From positions 1 through 64,000 of the forward strand of contig CAYYGM010000001.1 of assembly GCA_964471555.1 (NCBI GenBank): DNA of 64,000 nt, written 5' to 3'. Numbering within the stretch: the stretch's first letter is position 1; each line of letters starts with the position of its first letter. The notes beneath the pieces were generated by a model that worked only from the letters and a program-made list of their open reading frames with translations, ran no database searches and had not been told where the DNA came from. Of this stretch, positions 1-8,790 are shown in pieces. The position numbers and the translations under genes were made by a program. This stretch comes from JADLFV01 sp964471555. GTDB taxonomy: Bacteria > Planctomycetota > Phycisphaerae > Phycisphaerales > Phycisphaeraceae.

Positions 1-236
1 ATACGCTTGACTTGGATGATGCTGAATGAAAGTGCGAAAAAGTCTTGACACTACCAACAATTACCACCAATAGTTAGCAAATGATCGGTGGGCGTCTTGG
101 TGTCCTGCTTGGCGCTTTTGCACCAAGAATCGCCGGACCTTGCTTTTCTAATCGAACATTGGACTCACCTGCTCGCTCCCATTCAGCAAGGGATCGTGGC
201 GATGGTCCGCGCAGCGCGGATTGAAGGAGCACATTG
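1..236. other. Intergenic, no gene recognised
   Basis: No reading frame here resembles a known family on either strand. There is a TTGACA box near position 45 without a convincing -10 partner. The right end (223-229, GAAGGAG) is a good ribosome binding site for the damaged gene that starts at 237. Confidence 0.5.
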
Positions 237-406
237 ATGACCCTTTCCCCACTGGAAGCCATTCGTGCCAAGTGCATCGACTGCTGCGCCGGCAGTCGGG
301 TGAGGTGCGTAAGTGTACCGCCGAAAAACATGTTCTGGGGCCGCTGCGAATGGGGCATCATCCCAACCGGACCGGGCCGGCATCGGGGCAAGCAGCCGAA
401 CCGTGA
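237..406 (+). pseudogene. Frameshifted small cysteine-rich phage/plasmid-type protein
   Basis: ATG at 237 follows the ribosome binding site GAAGGAG by seven bases. The first frame reads MTLSPLEAIRAKCIDCCAGS. After about position 296 the reading continues only in the next frame as SGEVRKCTAEKHVLGPLRMG. Joined, they resemble a small protein I know from phages and integrated elements, with the pattern SPxxAIRxxCxxC, EVRxC, then C-xLWPxRMG. A one-base deletion explains the break. In addition the expected second-half Cys is His and the Trp of LWP is Gly, each a small change, so the gene looks decayed and not merely mis-sequenced. The original function is unknown; it is usually a phage hypothetical. 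The family match rests on memory of the motif, not a search. Confidence 0.45.
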
Positions 407-903
407 AAAGACCAACTCCCCAACTGACAATCGTCTGGTCACGGTGACCATCGATCCGTCAACGCAGCCTCTGAAGAAGTCGCCTGAACGTCACGAGGTC
501 CCAGAAAAACCGTGACGCCGGACGAAAGTCGAGCTGTCCCGCCCTGACAAGTCTGCTCACCAGATGAATGAAACGAGGGAGATTCAGAACTGCCTGTGGC
601 CAACCTGAACTCCCCAGGTTGCATCGAACACTCGCCCTCTGCGATGTGAATCGTCCGCCCGTTGCCATGGATGTCGAATGACCTTGTGGAGCCATCACAT
701 GATCGCGCCCATTCCCACTACCCCGAGCCCGATCGCAGAACGTACCCGCCGCAATGCCCGTTTCGGCACCGGGCCCCAATCACCAGCAGGCGCATTTGTC
801 GAGGGGCCATTGGGAACCACGATCAGCAGACACTGTGGGGCCAGTTCGAACCGGGATGAGGACAATCGTGCGAAACGAAGCCAGGCGGCCACCCCGGTTT
901 TCT
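407..903. other. Intergenic, no gene recognised
   Basis: Several overlapping short frames exist on both strands, but none has a recognisable motif together with a plausible start. The stretch lies between the decayed phage-type gene and the end of the DHDPS-family gene and may be remnant mobile DNA. Confidence 0.4.
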
Positions 904-1914
904 TCAACTCAATTTAGAGTTCATAGTTGTAACCGGTCTTGGTTTCACCACCACCTCGGGTACAGGAGATACCTCTGGTTCCGCATTATCAAGCAATTCG
1001 CTTTCAACATGCTCCAGTTCCCGGCACAGTTGCACCAGTTGCGATTTCTTTTCGTCATTAAGGTCTGACTGTACGACTCGGCTGACTGTTGCAATGGGCA
1101 GGCCGCGCAGGCCCGCCAAAGCCTTAACGGTCGCTGGGTACGCACTGGTCATCACTGCGGCGTGGACTTTGCCCAGGATCTTAAGCCACCGATTGACCTG
1201 AGATTCCGAGGCGTCTGGATTACATAAGGCACAGCATAAGATCGGCGAAATATTACTCGCGATACCGCAGTGTCCTGTGCATCCAATTTCCAGGGATCGT
1301 CGCAGATACATGGTGTAGGCATTGAACAAACATGCACGGGAACCATCCATGGCGTTGACTTTGGCTTGCTGAAGTTCGAGGTTACGAGATGTTTCCTTGA
1401 GCCATAGGAAACGGCCGCTGTGGACCAATCGCTGCACAGCCGCTGGCGATATGAAGCGATGATAGGGCTGGGGGCATTCATACAATCCGAAGTTCACATC
1501 GGGCGCCAGATCCGCGAAACACTGCAATCTTTCGCTGAGGGTGGCGTCGTCTTCATCTGCCGCGGCAAACTCACCCGCCACCAGGACAACGCACGCCACC
1601 CCCAGGTCGGCAAATTGCCTGGCCGCGTGCACCCTGGATTTTTCGGTGCTGTAACCGATGGCTCCGGCGACGACCGGAACTCGACCGGCGGCGCGGCGCA
1701 TAACACGTTCGGTAATTTGCAGTTTCTCTTGATCAGTAAGTTTAAATGATTCACCCGTCTGGCTGCAGGTAAACAAGCCGGCGACGCCGGCATCGATATA
1801 CCATTCCGTCAGAACGTCCAGTGCCTCATAATCAATTGACCGATCTGCGTGCATCGGCGTCAACATGACGGGCCAGATCCCGAACCAGGGGTGCTTATAT
1901 GCAGGGAAATTCAT
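904..1914 (-). CDS. Dihydrodipicolinate synthase / N-acetylneuraminate lyase family protein
   Basis: A 336-residue class I aldolase of the DHDPS/NAL family, a TIM barrel that cleaves or condenses pyruvate with an aldehyde through a Schiff base. The expected Schiff-base lysine is in WLKETS (about K173) and the conserved tyrosine in FGLYECP (about Y145). The N-terminus GIWPVMLTPM and the TGES loop also fit. The C-terminus is some 30 residues longer than usual and Pro/Val rich. Two starts compete: ATG at 1914 with AAAGGA nine bases upstream (chosen), or GTG at 1938, which overlaps the symporter stop as GTGA. It is the last gene of a run with a symporter and a sulfatase-like gene, which suggests catabolism of an acidic or 2-keto-3-deoxy sugar. 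The substrate cannot be read from sequence. Confidence 0.88.
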   Translation of the reverse strand: MNFPAYKHPWFGIWPVMLTPMHADRSIDYEALDVLTEWYIDAGVAGLFTCSQTGESFKLTDQEKLQITERVMRRAAGRVPVVAGAIGYSTEKSRVHAARQFADLGVACVVLVAGEFAAADEDDATLSERLQCFADLAPDVNFGLYECPQPYHRFISPAAVQRLVHSGRFLWLKETSRNLELQQAKVNAMDGSRACLFNAYTMYLRRSLEIGCTGHCGIASNISPILCCALCNPDASESQVNRWLKILGKVHAAVMTSAYPATVKALAGLRGLPIATVSRVVQSDLNDEKKSQLVQLCRELEHVESELLDNAEPEVSPVPEVVVKPRPVTTMNSKLS

Positions 1915-1934
1915 CTTCAAGCGTCCTTTACTGA

Positions 1935-3506
1935 TCACTCACCGGAAATCGCCCATTGATTGCCTGGTCGGCGAATGGATTGGTATGTCAGGCCATCCTT
2001 GGGGGGCATGTTGTCTCTGAACCACCAGAGTGCTGGTAGCGTGACAACGATCAACACAAGATTCACGATGGTTCGTGTCCAGAATGGATGGACATTGATC
2101 TGCCAGCTATTGGGCAGCCAGGCAAATTGATTCAGCGTCAAGTAGACATTGGCCACTATCGCCACCACCAGCCCGGTCATGATCGCACCATATCCAACAC
2201 GCGGCATAAAGAAGCCCAGCAAGTACACAGACAAGAGGCAACCCCCGAACAGTGATCCCGCAATGAATCCAAGATTGGCCATGCTTTCACGGGGAACAAA
2301 ATGCAGAATGACTGCTCCAAGGATCATGGCCAGTCCCACCGCCGCCGAGACCCATTTGGCGGCACGAAGGTAAAAACGCTCGTCCTGTTGGGGATTGGTG
2401 TAGCGTCGAATGATGTCTGTAACCACCACAGAAGAGAAGGAGTTGAGGCAGGAGGACAGCGTGGACATGGCTGCCGCCAGACATCCTGCGACTATCAGGC
2501 CGTTGATCCCGGTTGGAACTTCCACCTTGAGGAAATGCGACACCACCTCTTCGCCGTTCATCTGGGCCACGGCGGGTTCAGGATGGATTTGATAGAAAGC
2601 GTAGAGACAGGTACCGATGAAAAAGAAGAACAACCATGTGGGCAGCGACATGACTGCGGCCAGAGCCGTCGCCTTCTTGGCCTCGCGGTCACTGCTGGCT
2701 GCCAGGTAGCGCTGCACCCAATTCTGATTGCCGATCATCTCTGAACCAAAATTCACCAACCCGAGAATCGCCATTGTGTAGGCAGTCCGCTCGCTCAAAT
2801 CCCAATGCCATTCTCCAAGGCTGAATTTATGATTCTCCCAGCCAATACGGAATACCGAGCCCACGCTGCCGGGGATGTCGTAGATAATGATGGCCAGGCA
2901 AACGATGCCGCCACCCAGCAGCACGAATGTCTGAACAACATCAGTCCAGATGACAGCATCAAATCCACCGGCCACGGTGTAGAAACACAGGATGAGGCCA
3001 CCTATCACCACGACCCACATGATTGGGATATTGGTGAGGATCGATACGGGGATGGCCACAAGATAGAGCACGGTGGCCACGCGAACTAATTGGGCCAACA
3101 GGAAGACGCCCACCGCATACAGGCGCACCCCCGACCCGAAACGCATTTCCAAATACTCGAATGCTGATGTGCTGCAACAGCGACGGTAGAGAGGGACAAA
3201 AATCAGCACCACAAACACGGCCGCCACCGGCATCATCAGATTGGGCACGATCAGGCGATAGTCCTTCACATAAGCCGCGGCAGGCAATGCCAGAAATGTG
3301 ATTGAACTGATGGACGTACTCAGCATCGACAGCCCGATGGCCCAGCCGGGAATCCGCCGTTTGCCCAGGAAATACCCTTCGGTGTCGCGGTTTTTGCGGG
3401 AGAAATAGACACCCATCCCGGCCATTGCCAGCAGGTACGCCGCCACCACCACCAGGTCGATCCATGGCAGTGTGATGCTTTGAGCTGTCAATGCAAAGTC
3501 GCTCAT
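1935..3506 (-). CDS. Sodium:solute symporter (SSS family)
   Basis: A 523-residue inner-membrane transporter with about 13 hydrophobic helices, of the SSS/SLC5 family that imports sugars, sialic acids, proline and similar solutes with sodium. Typical segments are SMLSTSISSITFLALPAAAY in TM2-3, FYTVAGGFDAVIWTDVVQ, and the late CLAAAMSTLSSCLNSFSSV. The frame is open for a further 48 codons upstream, but those residues are read-through of the other gene. ATG at 3506 overlaps the stop of the upstream sulfatase-like gene by one base (TAATG), a classic coupled start. The next gene, a DHDPS/NAL-family lyase, begins at or just after the stop. The pairing of symporter and lyase suggests import followed by aldol cleavage of one sugar acid. 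Confidence 0.93.
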   Translation of the reverse strand: MSDFALTAQSITLPWIDLVVVAAYLLAMAGMGVYFSRKNRDTEGYFLGKRRIPGWAIGLSMLSTSISSITFLALPAAAYVKDYRLIVPNLMMPVAAVFVVLIFVPLYRRCCSTSAFEYLEMRFGSGVRLYAVGVFLLAQLVRVATVLYLVAIPVSILTNIPIMWVVVIGGLILCFYTVAGGFDAVIWTDVVQTFVLLGGGIVCLAIIIYDIPGSVGSVFRIGWENHKFSLGEWHWDLSERTAYTMAILGLVNFGSEMIGNQNWVQRYLAASSDREAKKATALAAVMSLPTWLFFFFIGTCLYAFYQIHPEPAVAQMNGEEVVSHFLKVEVPTGINGLIVAGCLAAAMSTLSSCLNSFSSVVVTDIIRRYTNPQQDERFYLRAAKWVSAAVGLAMILGAVILHFVPRESMANLGFIAGSLFGGCLLSVYLLGFFMPRVGYGAIMTGLVVAIVANVYLTLNQFAWLPNSWQINVHPFWTRTIVNLVLIVVTLPALWWFRDNMPPKDGLTYQSIRRPGNQWAISGE

Positions 3507-6334
3507 TACTGCCTCTGTTGCTGATCCTGCACCACCACCGCCTGCGGGCTGGCACCTTCGATATAAGCGCGGTTGAAGTAGTACACGTGTCCCGATTCGG
3601 CGCCCACGATCAGATCCAGCTTGCCGTCGCCGTCCAGATCGCCGACACACGGGCCGCAGTTATGCAGAGTAAGGCGGGCCTTGACCAGATCGCCCTGATC
3701 CTCGAAGACCGGCTGCTGGTTCGTGCCAGTGTTGAGGTAGTAACGGGCGTTGATGTTGTCCAGGATCAGGTCGCGCTTGCCATCACCGTTCCAGTCCACG
3801 AACTGCATCACGGTGCGCCCGGCATAGTGCGGACGCCAATCCTTGTCCGTCAGAGGCTTGCGGTTCCAAACCAGGGCACGGGAGAATGGATCGATCGGCT
3901 CAAAGAGGTGCTGACCCGGCGAGAGAATGACCTGATGATCCTCCACCCGTTTACCGAAATAGACCGCCCATTTGTTTTCGTGGTCGAGCGTGACGTAATC
4001 CATGATGCCGTCACCATTCCAATCCAGCGCCGCCGGCCGGCAACGGTGGGCGGTGATCAATTCATCAGCCTGCGGCTTGTAGCGAATCCACTCGGGCGTA
4101 GCACGCGGTTGATCGCCCCAGTCCACACGGATCATGCGACCCTCATCGAGATAGGGGTGGCCCTTGCGGCCGATGTTGCGGAAGTACCAGTGTTCGCCGC
4201 GAATGCCGCTGACCAGCAGGTCGGCCAGGCCGTCACCATCCCAGTCAACGGCCAACGGGTTGACGTACCCCCAGTCTGATTCCTGCGGCCCCAACAACGA
4301 ACCCTCTTCACCGGCACGCAACTCAATTGGCACACCGGCCGCTTCCATGTACTGGCGCGGGCCCCACACTGCCTGCTGCGGCGTACCGATGTTTTCATGG
4401 TAGTGAACAAATTCGTCGGCCGAGCCGAGGATCATGTCCAGGTCGCCGTCATCGTCCCAGTCGTAGAGGAAGGGAATGGCAATCGCGCCGGCATCCAGAT
4501 CGGGCTGCTGTTGCATGATGTAGCGACTCTGGCGGAATTGTGGTGTCGCATGTGGGCCAGCCATGTTCTCGCACCAGGCCAGGCACCCTGCGTCCGTACT
4601 CCACATCAGATCCAGATCGCCGTCGCCATCCCAATCCGCCAGCACCGGGTAAGGGAACATGCCCGGAATCTGCAGTTCGTGATGGTCGAACGTGGTGATG
4701 CGCTTTCCGTCATCGAATCGGTAAGGATCGCCCTCAATCGGCTCATGCACGTAAATTTGTGTGGCCCAGTTGGTGGCAATCAACTCCATCTGCCCGTCGC
4801 CGTCCCAATCCACCGGCATCAAGGCCAGTGGACTGCTTGCCCAGTCAGCATCCTTTACTGAGGAGACATCCAGATCACGGCTGTGCGCATCGTCGAAGAC
4901 CAGTGGCTGATCGGGCGATGTGTTCTGACTGAAGAACACCCGCTTACCCAGGATCAGGTCCAGCTTGCCATCATGATCCCAGTCGACCAGGCGGCCGCGC
5001 TCACCCTTAACTTCGGTGTTCACTGTGAAGCCGTGGTAAGCCGTGGGCACGATACGCCCCTTATCCAGTTTCCACTCGATCCATTGGCGTGACAGTTTGC
5101 TGTAGAGAAACAGGTCCAGGTGTCCGTCGCCGTTGACATCGATCAATTGCGGGGAACTGTTGGTTTTGATCTGTCCCAACGGCGTATTACTGCGGAAGAT
5201 CAGCGTCGGTGGGGCCAGCACGGCAGAGCCGTTGCTGCGGCCGAGGTTCTCGTAGAAAAAGTGCCCATTCCACAGATCATGATCGTTGCGCTGCTGCTGG
5301 TGCCCGCTGTTGAACCACACGTCCATATCGCCGTCGCCGTCGAGATCGGCGATGTCGAATGAGCCACGTATGCTGGCCCCCAGTGGTTCAATCGTCTGCC
5401 GATCACCCAACGCCAATCGCTCACCAATGCCCACCATGGGCACATCAACAGGATCGGGCGCAACATCCTGCTTGGGGGCTGGATCGTAGTACAGCGCATA
5501 CAAGGCTGGCAGGTCGACCGACCAATCAATTTCCATGATGACATCGCCATATTTGCCCTGCTCGCTCTGGCCGCGGAAGTGTTCGGAGACGCCCAGCGGC
5601 ACGTGCGGCATGGAATGAGGCACGTAGAGGAAAAACGGCTGATCCTTGTGCCGCTCGATGAACCTGACAGCCCGGTTGGTGTAACTGGCAGTCAAGTTGT
5701 CCTGATCGCTCAGCGTGCGGATGTAGCCGATGGTCTGGTTGCCTTCGATCAGCGGCAGTGGCGGGAATTCGAGCAGACGGGCATATTCGCCGGGGTTTTT
5801 CGGGTCCATCGGCTTGCCGTCGAAGTTGACCGGCCACATGTCGTTGGAATAAGGCAGACCGAAATACTCATCGAACCCATTCTGCAGCGGCAGGAATTGT
5901 TTCTGGCAGCCCAGATGCCATTTGCCGAAGATGCCGCAGACGTAGCCGCGGGCTTTGAGCATTTCCGCCAGGGTGGTTTCATCCGCGTTGATGCCGATGT
6001 CGGACCACGGCGACAGCGCGCCCAGAATGCTGACACGATTGGAGTAGCAACCGGTCAGCAATGCCGCCCGTGAAGCACTGCACACCGCCTGTGCAACGTA
6101 GAAGTCGGTGAAGCGCATGCCCTGACGTGCAAGCCGATCAATGTTGGGCGTGGTGAAGTCGGTGGCTCCATAGCAACTCAGATCGGCGTAGCCTTGGTCG
6201 TCGGTAAAGATGATCACGATGTTGGGCCGGTCGCGATGAACATCGGCCGTGCGACCCATCCATTGCGTGCACCCACCTAGACAGCAGAGAGCCGCGGCTT
6301 CGCCCATGCGTTTGAGGAATGTACGACGATCCAT
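3506..6334 (-). CDS. Chimeric protein: truncated sulfatase domain fused to ten FG-GAP/VCBS repeats
   Basis: A 942-residue exported protein. ATG at 6334 is preceded by AGGAGG five bases away; MDRRTFLKR is a Tat-type motif and LGGC (about C22) a lipobox. Residues about 35-272 are a sulfatase N-terminal half: PNIVIIFTDDQG (metal Asp pair), CSASRAALLTG (formylglycine motif C-x-A-x-R) and FGKWHLG. After EIDWSV (near 5518) the sulfatase sequence stops. The second half, with the SDNG metal ligands, is missing. From there ten repeats of D-x-D/N-x-DG-x-x-DL follow, for example DLDGDGDMD, DVNGDGHLD and DWDGDGLAD, a predicted calcium-binding beta-propeller. Without the second metal pair, sulfatase activity is unlikely. 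A genuine fusion, a deletion between neighbours, or an assembly join would each give this picture. It is the first gene of a run with the symporter and lyase. Confidence 0.85.
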   Translation of the reverse strand: MDRRTFLKRMGEAAALCCLGGCTQWMGRTADVHRDRPNIVIIFTDDQGYADLSCYGATDFTTPNIDRLARQGMRFTDFYVAQAVCSASRAALLTGCYSNRVSILGALSPWSDIGINADETTLAEMLKARGYVCGIFGKWHLGCQKQFLPLQNGFDEYFGLPYSNDMWPVNFDGKPMDPKNPGEYARLLEFPPLPLIEGNQTIGYIRTLSDQDNLTASYTNRAVRFIERHKDQPFFLYVPHSMPHVPLGVSEHFRGQSEQGKYGDVIMEIDWSVDLPALYALYYDPAPKQDVAPDPVDVPMVGIGERLALGDRQTIEPLGASIRGSFDIADLDGDGDMDVWFNSGHQQQRNDHDLWNGHFFYENLGRSNGSAVLAPPTLIFRSNTPLGQIKTNSSPQLIDVNGDGHLDLFLYSKLSRQWIEWKLDKGRIVPTAYHGFTVNTEVKGERGRLVDWDHDGKLDLILGKRVFFSQNTSPDQPLVFDDAHSRDLDVSSVKDADWASSPLALMPVDWDGDGQMELIATNWATQIYVHEPIEGDPYRFDDGKRITTFDHHELQIPGMFPYPVLADWDGDGDLDLMWSTDAGCLAWCENMAGPHATPQFRQSRYIMQQQPDLDAGAIAIPFLYDWDDDGDLDMILGSADEFVHYHENIGTPQQAVWGPRQYMEAAGVPIELRAGEEGSLLGPQESDWGYVNPLAVDWDGDGLADLLVSGIRGEHWYFRNIGRKGHPYLDEGRMIRVDWGDQPRATPEWIRYKPQADELITAHRCRPAALDWNGDGIMDYVTLDHENKWAVYFGKRVEDHQVILSPGQHLFEPIDPFSRALVWNRKPLTDKDWRPHYAGRTVMQFVDWNGDGKRDLILDNINARYYLNTGTNQQPVFEDQGDLVKARLTLHNCGPCVGDLDGDGKLDLIVGAESGHVYYFNRAYIEGASPQAVVVQDQQQRQ

Positions 6335-6413
6335 GCCAGCCTCCTGATTGGGCTCGGTGCGTATCACCTTGCCTGGACATTACCATATGGCAATCGCCCA
6401 GCTTCATCGCTGA

Positions 6414-6443
6414 TTGTGTAGGGAAACTGTTTTACATCATAAT
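6414..6443 (+). promoter_or_regulatory. Possible promoter of the esterase gene
   Basis: TTGTGT, an 18-base spacer and CATAAT stand about 70 bases ahead of the esterase start, in the intergenic region shared with the divergent sulfatase-like gene. The match to sigma-70 consensus is only moderate. Confidence 0.35.
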
Positions 6444-6514
6444 ACATTTCTACGGAGCAGGATGTAGAATTAAACTTCATCGACCAGACATATGAAGCAA
6501 GGTGGAGATTCCAC

Positions 6515-7378
6515 ATGAGTCAGCTCACCATCATTCTCGCTTTTCTGTTTGTGATGCTACCCTGCGCGGCACAAGCCCAGACCGAGCCGCAGCCCGAGAA
6601 GCCGCAGCCGGACCAGATCCTCATTTACAAAACAGTCGGTGACATTGAGTTGACGTTGCACTTGTTTGCGCCGCCCGATTACAAGCCCGATAGCGACCAT
6701 CGTCCCGCCATTGTCTTTTTCTTCGGTGGCGGATGGAAAAGAGGCACGCCTTCACACTTCTATGACCAGTGTGCCTACCTGGCTTCGCGCGGCATGGTGG
6801 CCATGTCTGCTGATTACCGAACCAGCAGCACGTACCAGACCACACCCCAGGAGTGCGTCAAGGACGCCAAGTCCGCCATGCGTTGGATTCGCAGCCATGC
6901 GGATGAGTTGGGCATCGACCCCGACATGCTGGCGGCTGGCGGGGGTTCGGCTGGAGGTCAAGTCGCTGCCGCCACCGGCACGGTAAAAGCATTTAATGAA
7001 GCGGGCGAAGACACGTCCGTGAGTTGTATCCCTGATGCTCTGGTCCTGTTCAATCCTGTGATCGATAATGGACCGGATGGCTATGGCTACGATCGGGTTG
7101 CTGACTACTGGCAACAATTCTCTCCTCTGCACAACATCGACAAGCACGCTCCACCCACCATCATCCTGCTGGGCACCCGCGATTCACTGATCCCTGTGGC
7201 CACGGCCGAAAAGTACAAGCAGTTAATGACCGATGCGGGCGTTCGATGTGAGCTACGCCTGTACGAAGGCCAGAAGCATGGGTTTTTCAATAGCGGGGAA
7301 TACTACGAGAAGACACTGCGGGAGGCCGATCGCTTCCTCACCGCGCTCGGCTACCTGCCTCCTCTGCCTGATTCGTAA
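6515..7378 (+). CDS. Secreted alpha/beta hydrolase (esterase/deacetylase type)
   Basis: A 287-residue alpha/beta hydrolase of the acetyl-esterase (BD-FAE/Aes-like) group. A signal peptide ends near AQAQ (about 22). The oxyanion-hole motif FFFGGGW lies at about 68-74 (HGGGW in classical members), the nucleophile is S145 in GGGSAGG, and the acid and base are probably D223 (GTRDSLIP) and H255 (GQKHGFF). Length and spacing match the family. ATG at 6515 has GGTGGAG seven bases upstream. It is divergent from the sulfatase-symporter-lyase run, so it may remove acyl groups from the same exported substrate, as acetyl esterases do in pectin, xylan or sialic-acid loci. That link is inference from position. 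Confidence 0.88.
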   Translation: MSQLTIILAFLFVMLPCAAQAQTEPQPEKPQPDQILIYKTVGDIELTLHLFAPPDYKPDSDHRPAIVFFFGGGWKRGTPSHFYDQCAYLASRGMVAMSADYRTSSTYQTTPQECVKDAKSAMRWIRSHADELGIDPDMLAAGGGSAGGQVAAATGTVKAFNEAGEDTSVSCIPDALVLFNPVIDNGPDGYGYDRVADYWQQFSPLHNIDKHAPPTIILLGTRDSLIPVATAEKYKQLMTDAGVRCELRLYEGQKHGFFNSGEYYEKTLREADRFLTALGYLPPLPDS

Positions 7379-7428
7379 GGAGATTCAGAAGCGGCCGCTC
7401 TCGGATGATATGGTTGTGCCAATTCACA

Positions 7429-7608
7429 TTACCAGATGCGGCGTACATACTTGCCGGTCAGCTTGGAATCGATGTGGGTGCTTGCCCCGTCGGGATCTGC
7501 GGCCTGGAACACATGCGCCAGAATGGCCCGGTTCGCGCTGTCGTCCTTCAGCGCAAACTTCAGGGGATCACTCGGGCATCGCCAGACCACTACTTCGCAG
7601 GGTGGGTT
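7429..7608 (-). pseudogene. Orphan C-terminal gene fragment
   Basis: A 59-codon open stretch on the minus strand has no start codon and is closed by TAA at 7429. It encodes PLKFALKDDSANRAILAH followed by a segment ending in YVRRIW, with balanced composition like a real protein end. Upstream of it a stop (7609-7611) and the IS256-type remnant cut it off. I do not recognise the family. It is probably the tail of a gene whose front was lost by insertion or deletion. Confidence 0.45.
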
Positions 7609-7622
7609 TCACGCGCCCCCCC

Positions 7623-7745
7623 CTCGGTCGTCTCAATCCGGCGGCGCAGGCCAAGGCACAACAGGTGGTCGAGAAGCTGCAAGCGATGAGGTTGAGCAAA
7701 GTCGCGTCCATCGTGCGCGAGGGCGTGGAAGAGACGCTGTCCGCG
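7623..7745 (+). pseudogene. IS256/mutator-type transposase remnant
   Basis: The frame starting near 7635 reads NPAAQAKAQQVVEKLQAM and then LSKVASIVREGVEETLS. This matches the segment of IS256-family transposases that precedes the EHW...RTNN block (pattern A-x-KAxxVxxKLxxMxLxKAAxxVRxGxEETLS). Neither the catalytic DDE residues nor the following RTNNxLER segment is present, and the frame then changes character. No terminal inverted repeats were seen. It is an internal scrap of about 40 codons, wedged between the orphan minus-strand fragment and nadR. Similarity is judged from memory of the family. Confidence 0.5.
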
Positions 7746-7808
7746 CGCCGTGGCGAACGCATATTCGGGCCTCCACTGTTGCGTCATCGATTCATATGCG
7801 GCGTTGGC

Positions 7809-8790
7809 ATGATCCTCGGCAAGTTTATGCCCCCGCACCGCGGGCACCAATACCTGATTGACTTCGCTCGCCGGTATTGTGATCGGCTGTATGTGCTGGT
7901 CTGCACGCTTGAGCGCGAACCGATTGATGGCTCCTTGCGCTACCACTGGATGCAGGAGCTGTTCCCACAGCCCAATGTCCAATTGGTGCATGTGACCGAG
8001 GACCTGCCCCAGGAACCGGACGATCACCCCCGACTTCTGGCTGATCTGGCGACGTGTCATTGAACAGGCGGTGCCGGAGCCGATGGATTATGTATTTGCC
8101 TCTGAAGAATACGGACAACCCTTGGCCGAGACTCTTGGTGCGACGTTTGTGCCGGTGGATGTCGGGCGCGAATTGTCACCGGTGTCCGGGCGAGCGATTC
8201 GTACGAATCCCTTGCGGTATTTCGAGATGATCCCGGCGTGTGTACGGCCGTATTATGTCAAACGCGTTTGTCTGTTCGGTCCTGAATCCACAGGAAAGAG
8301 CACCCTGGCCAAGAATCTCGCCGATACCTTCAGCACGGTTTTCGTGCATGAGTATGCCCGGCCACTGCTGGATCGGTCGAACGGGCAATGCGCCGTGGAC
8401 GACATCCCGCGCATTGCCCGGGGCCAGATCGCCGCCGAAGACGCCATGGCCAACTACGCCAACCGGGTGCTCTTTTGTGACACCGATGTCCTGCTGACCA
8501 CCATCTGGAGCCGAGTGCTGTTCGGGCCGTGCCCAACCTGGATTGAGAAGCTGGCCGATCAACGCACCTATGACCTGTACCTCTTGACCGGCATCAATTG
8601 CCCGTGGATCGACGATCAACAAAGGTTCCTGGGCAAACCGGACCAGAGAAGCGCGTTCTTTGAACGGTGTTGCCAGGCCCTGGAGCAGCGGAAACGTTCC
8701 TATGTCATTGTCGATGGCGATTGGGATTGTCACTTTGACGCTGCAATTGCAGCGGTAGAAAAGCTTCTGGGTACTCAAAAAACGCCGTAA
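7809..8790 (+). pseudogene. nadR: NadR-type NMN adenylyltransferase / ribosylnicotinamide kinase, frameshifted
   Basis: Two frames together encode a full NadR-like bifunctional enzyme of NAD salvage without the N-terminal helix-turn-helix. The first part has the nucleotidyltransferase motif GKFMPPHRGH and ends at TGA 8061-8063. The second carries SGRAIRTNP (the second adenylyltransferase motif), Walker A GPESTGKST, the segment FVHEYARP and the kinase domain to 8790. The frames join if one C is removed from the five-C run at 8027-8031, giving DDHPDFWLIWRRVIEQ across the break. The restored protein would be about 326 residues, the normal family size. ATG at 7809 has no clear ribosome binding site, and DNA just upstream is transposase debris, so the native promoter may be lost. 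A homopolymer sequencing error is an alternative to a real mutation. Confidence 0.75.

Noticed and set aside
3491..4279. A 262-codon plus-strand frame opposite the FG-GAP repeats
   Set aside because: It arises from the antisense of the repeated DxDGDGxxD codons and has no start signal or family match.
7233..8063. A 276-codon plus-strand frame taken as a single protein
   Set aside because: Its front overlaps the esterase in a different frame; only the transposase scrap and the NadR start within it are protein-like.
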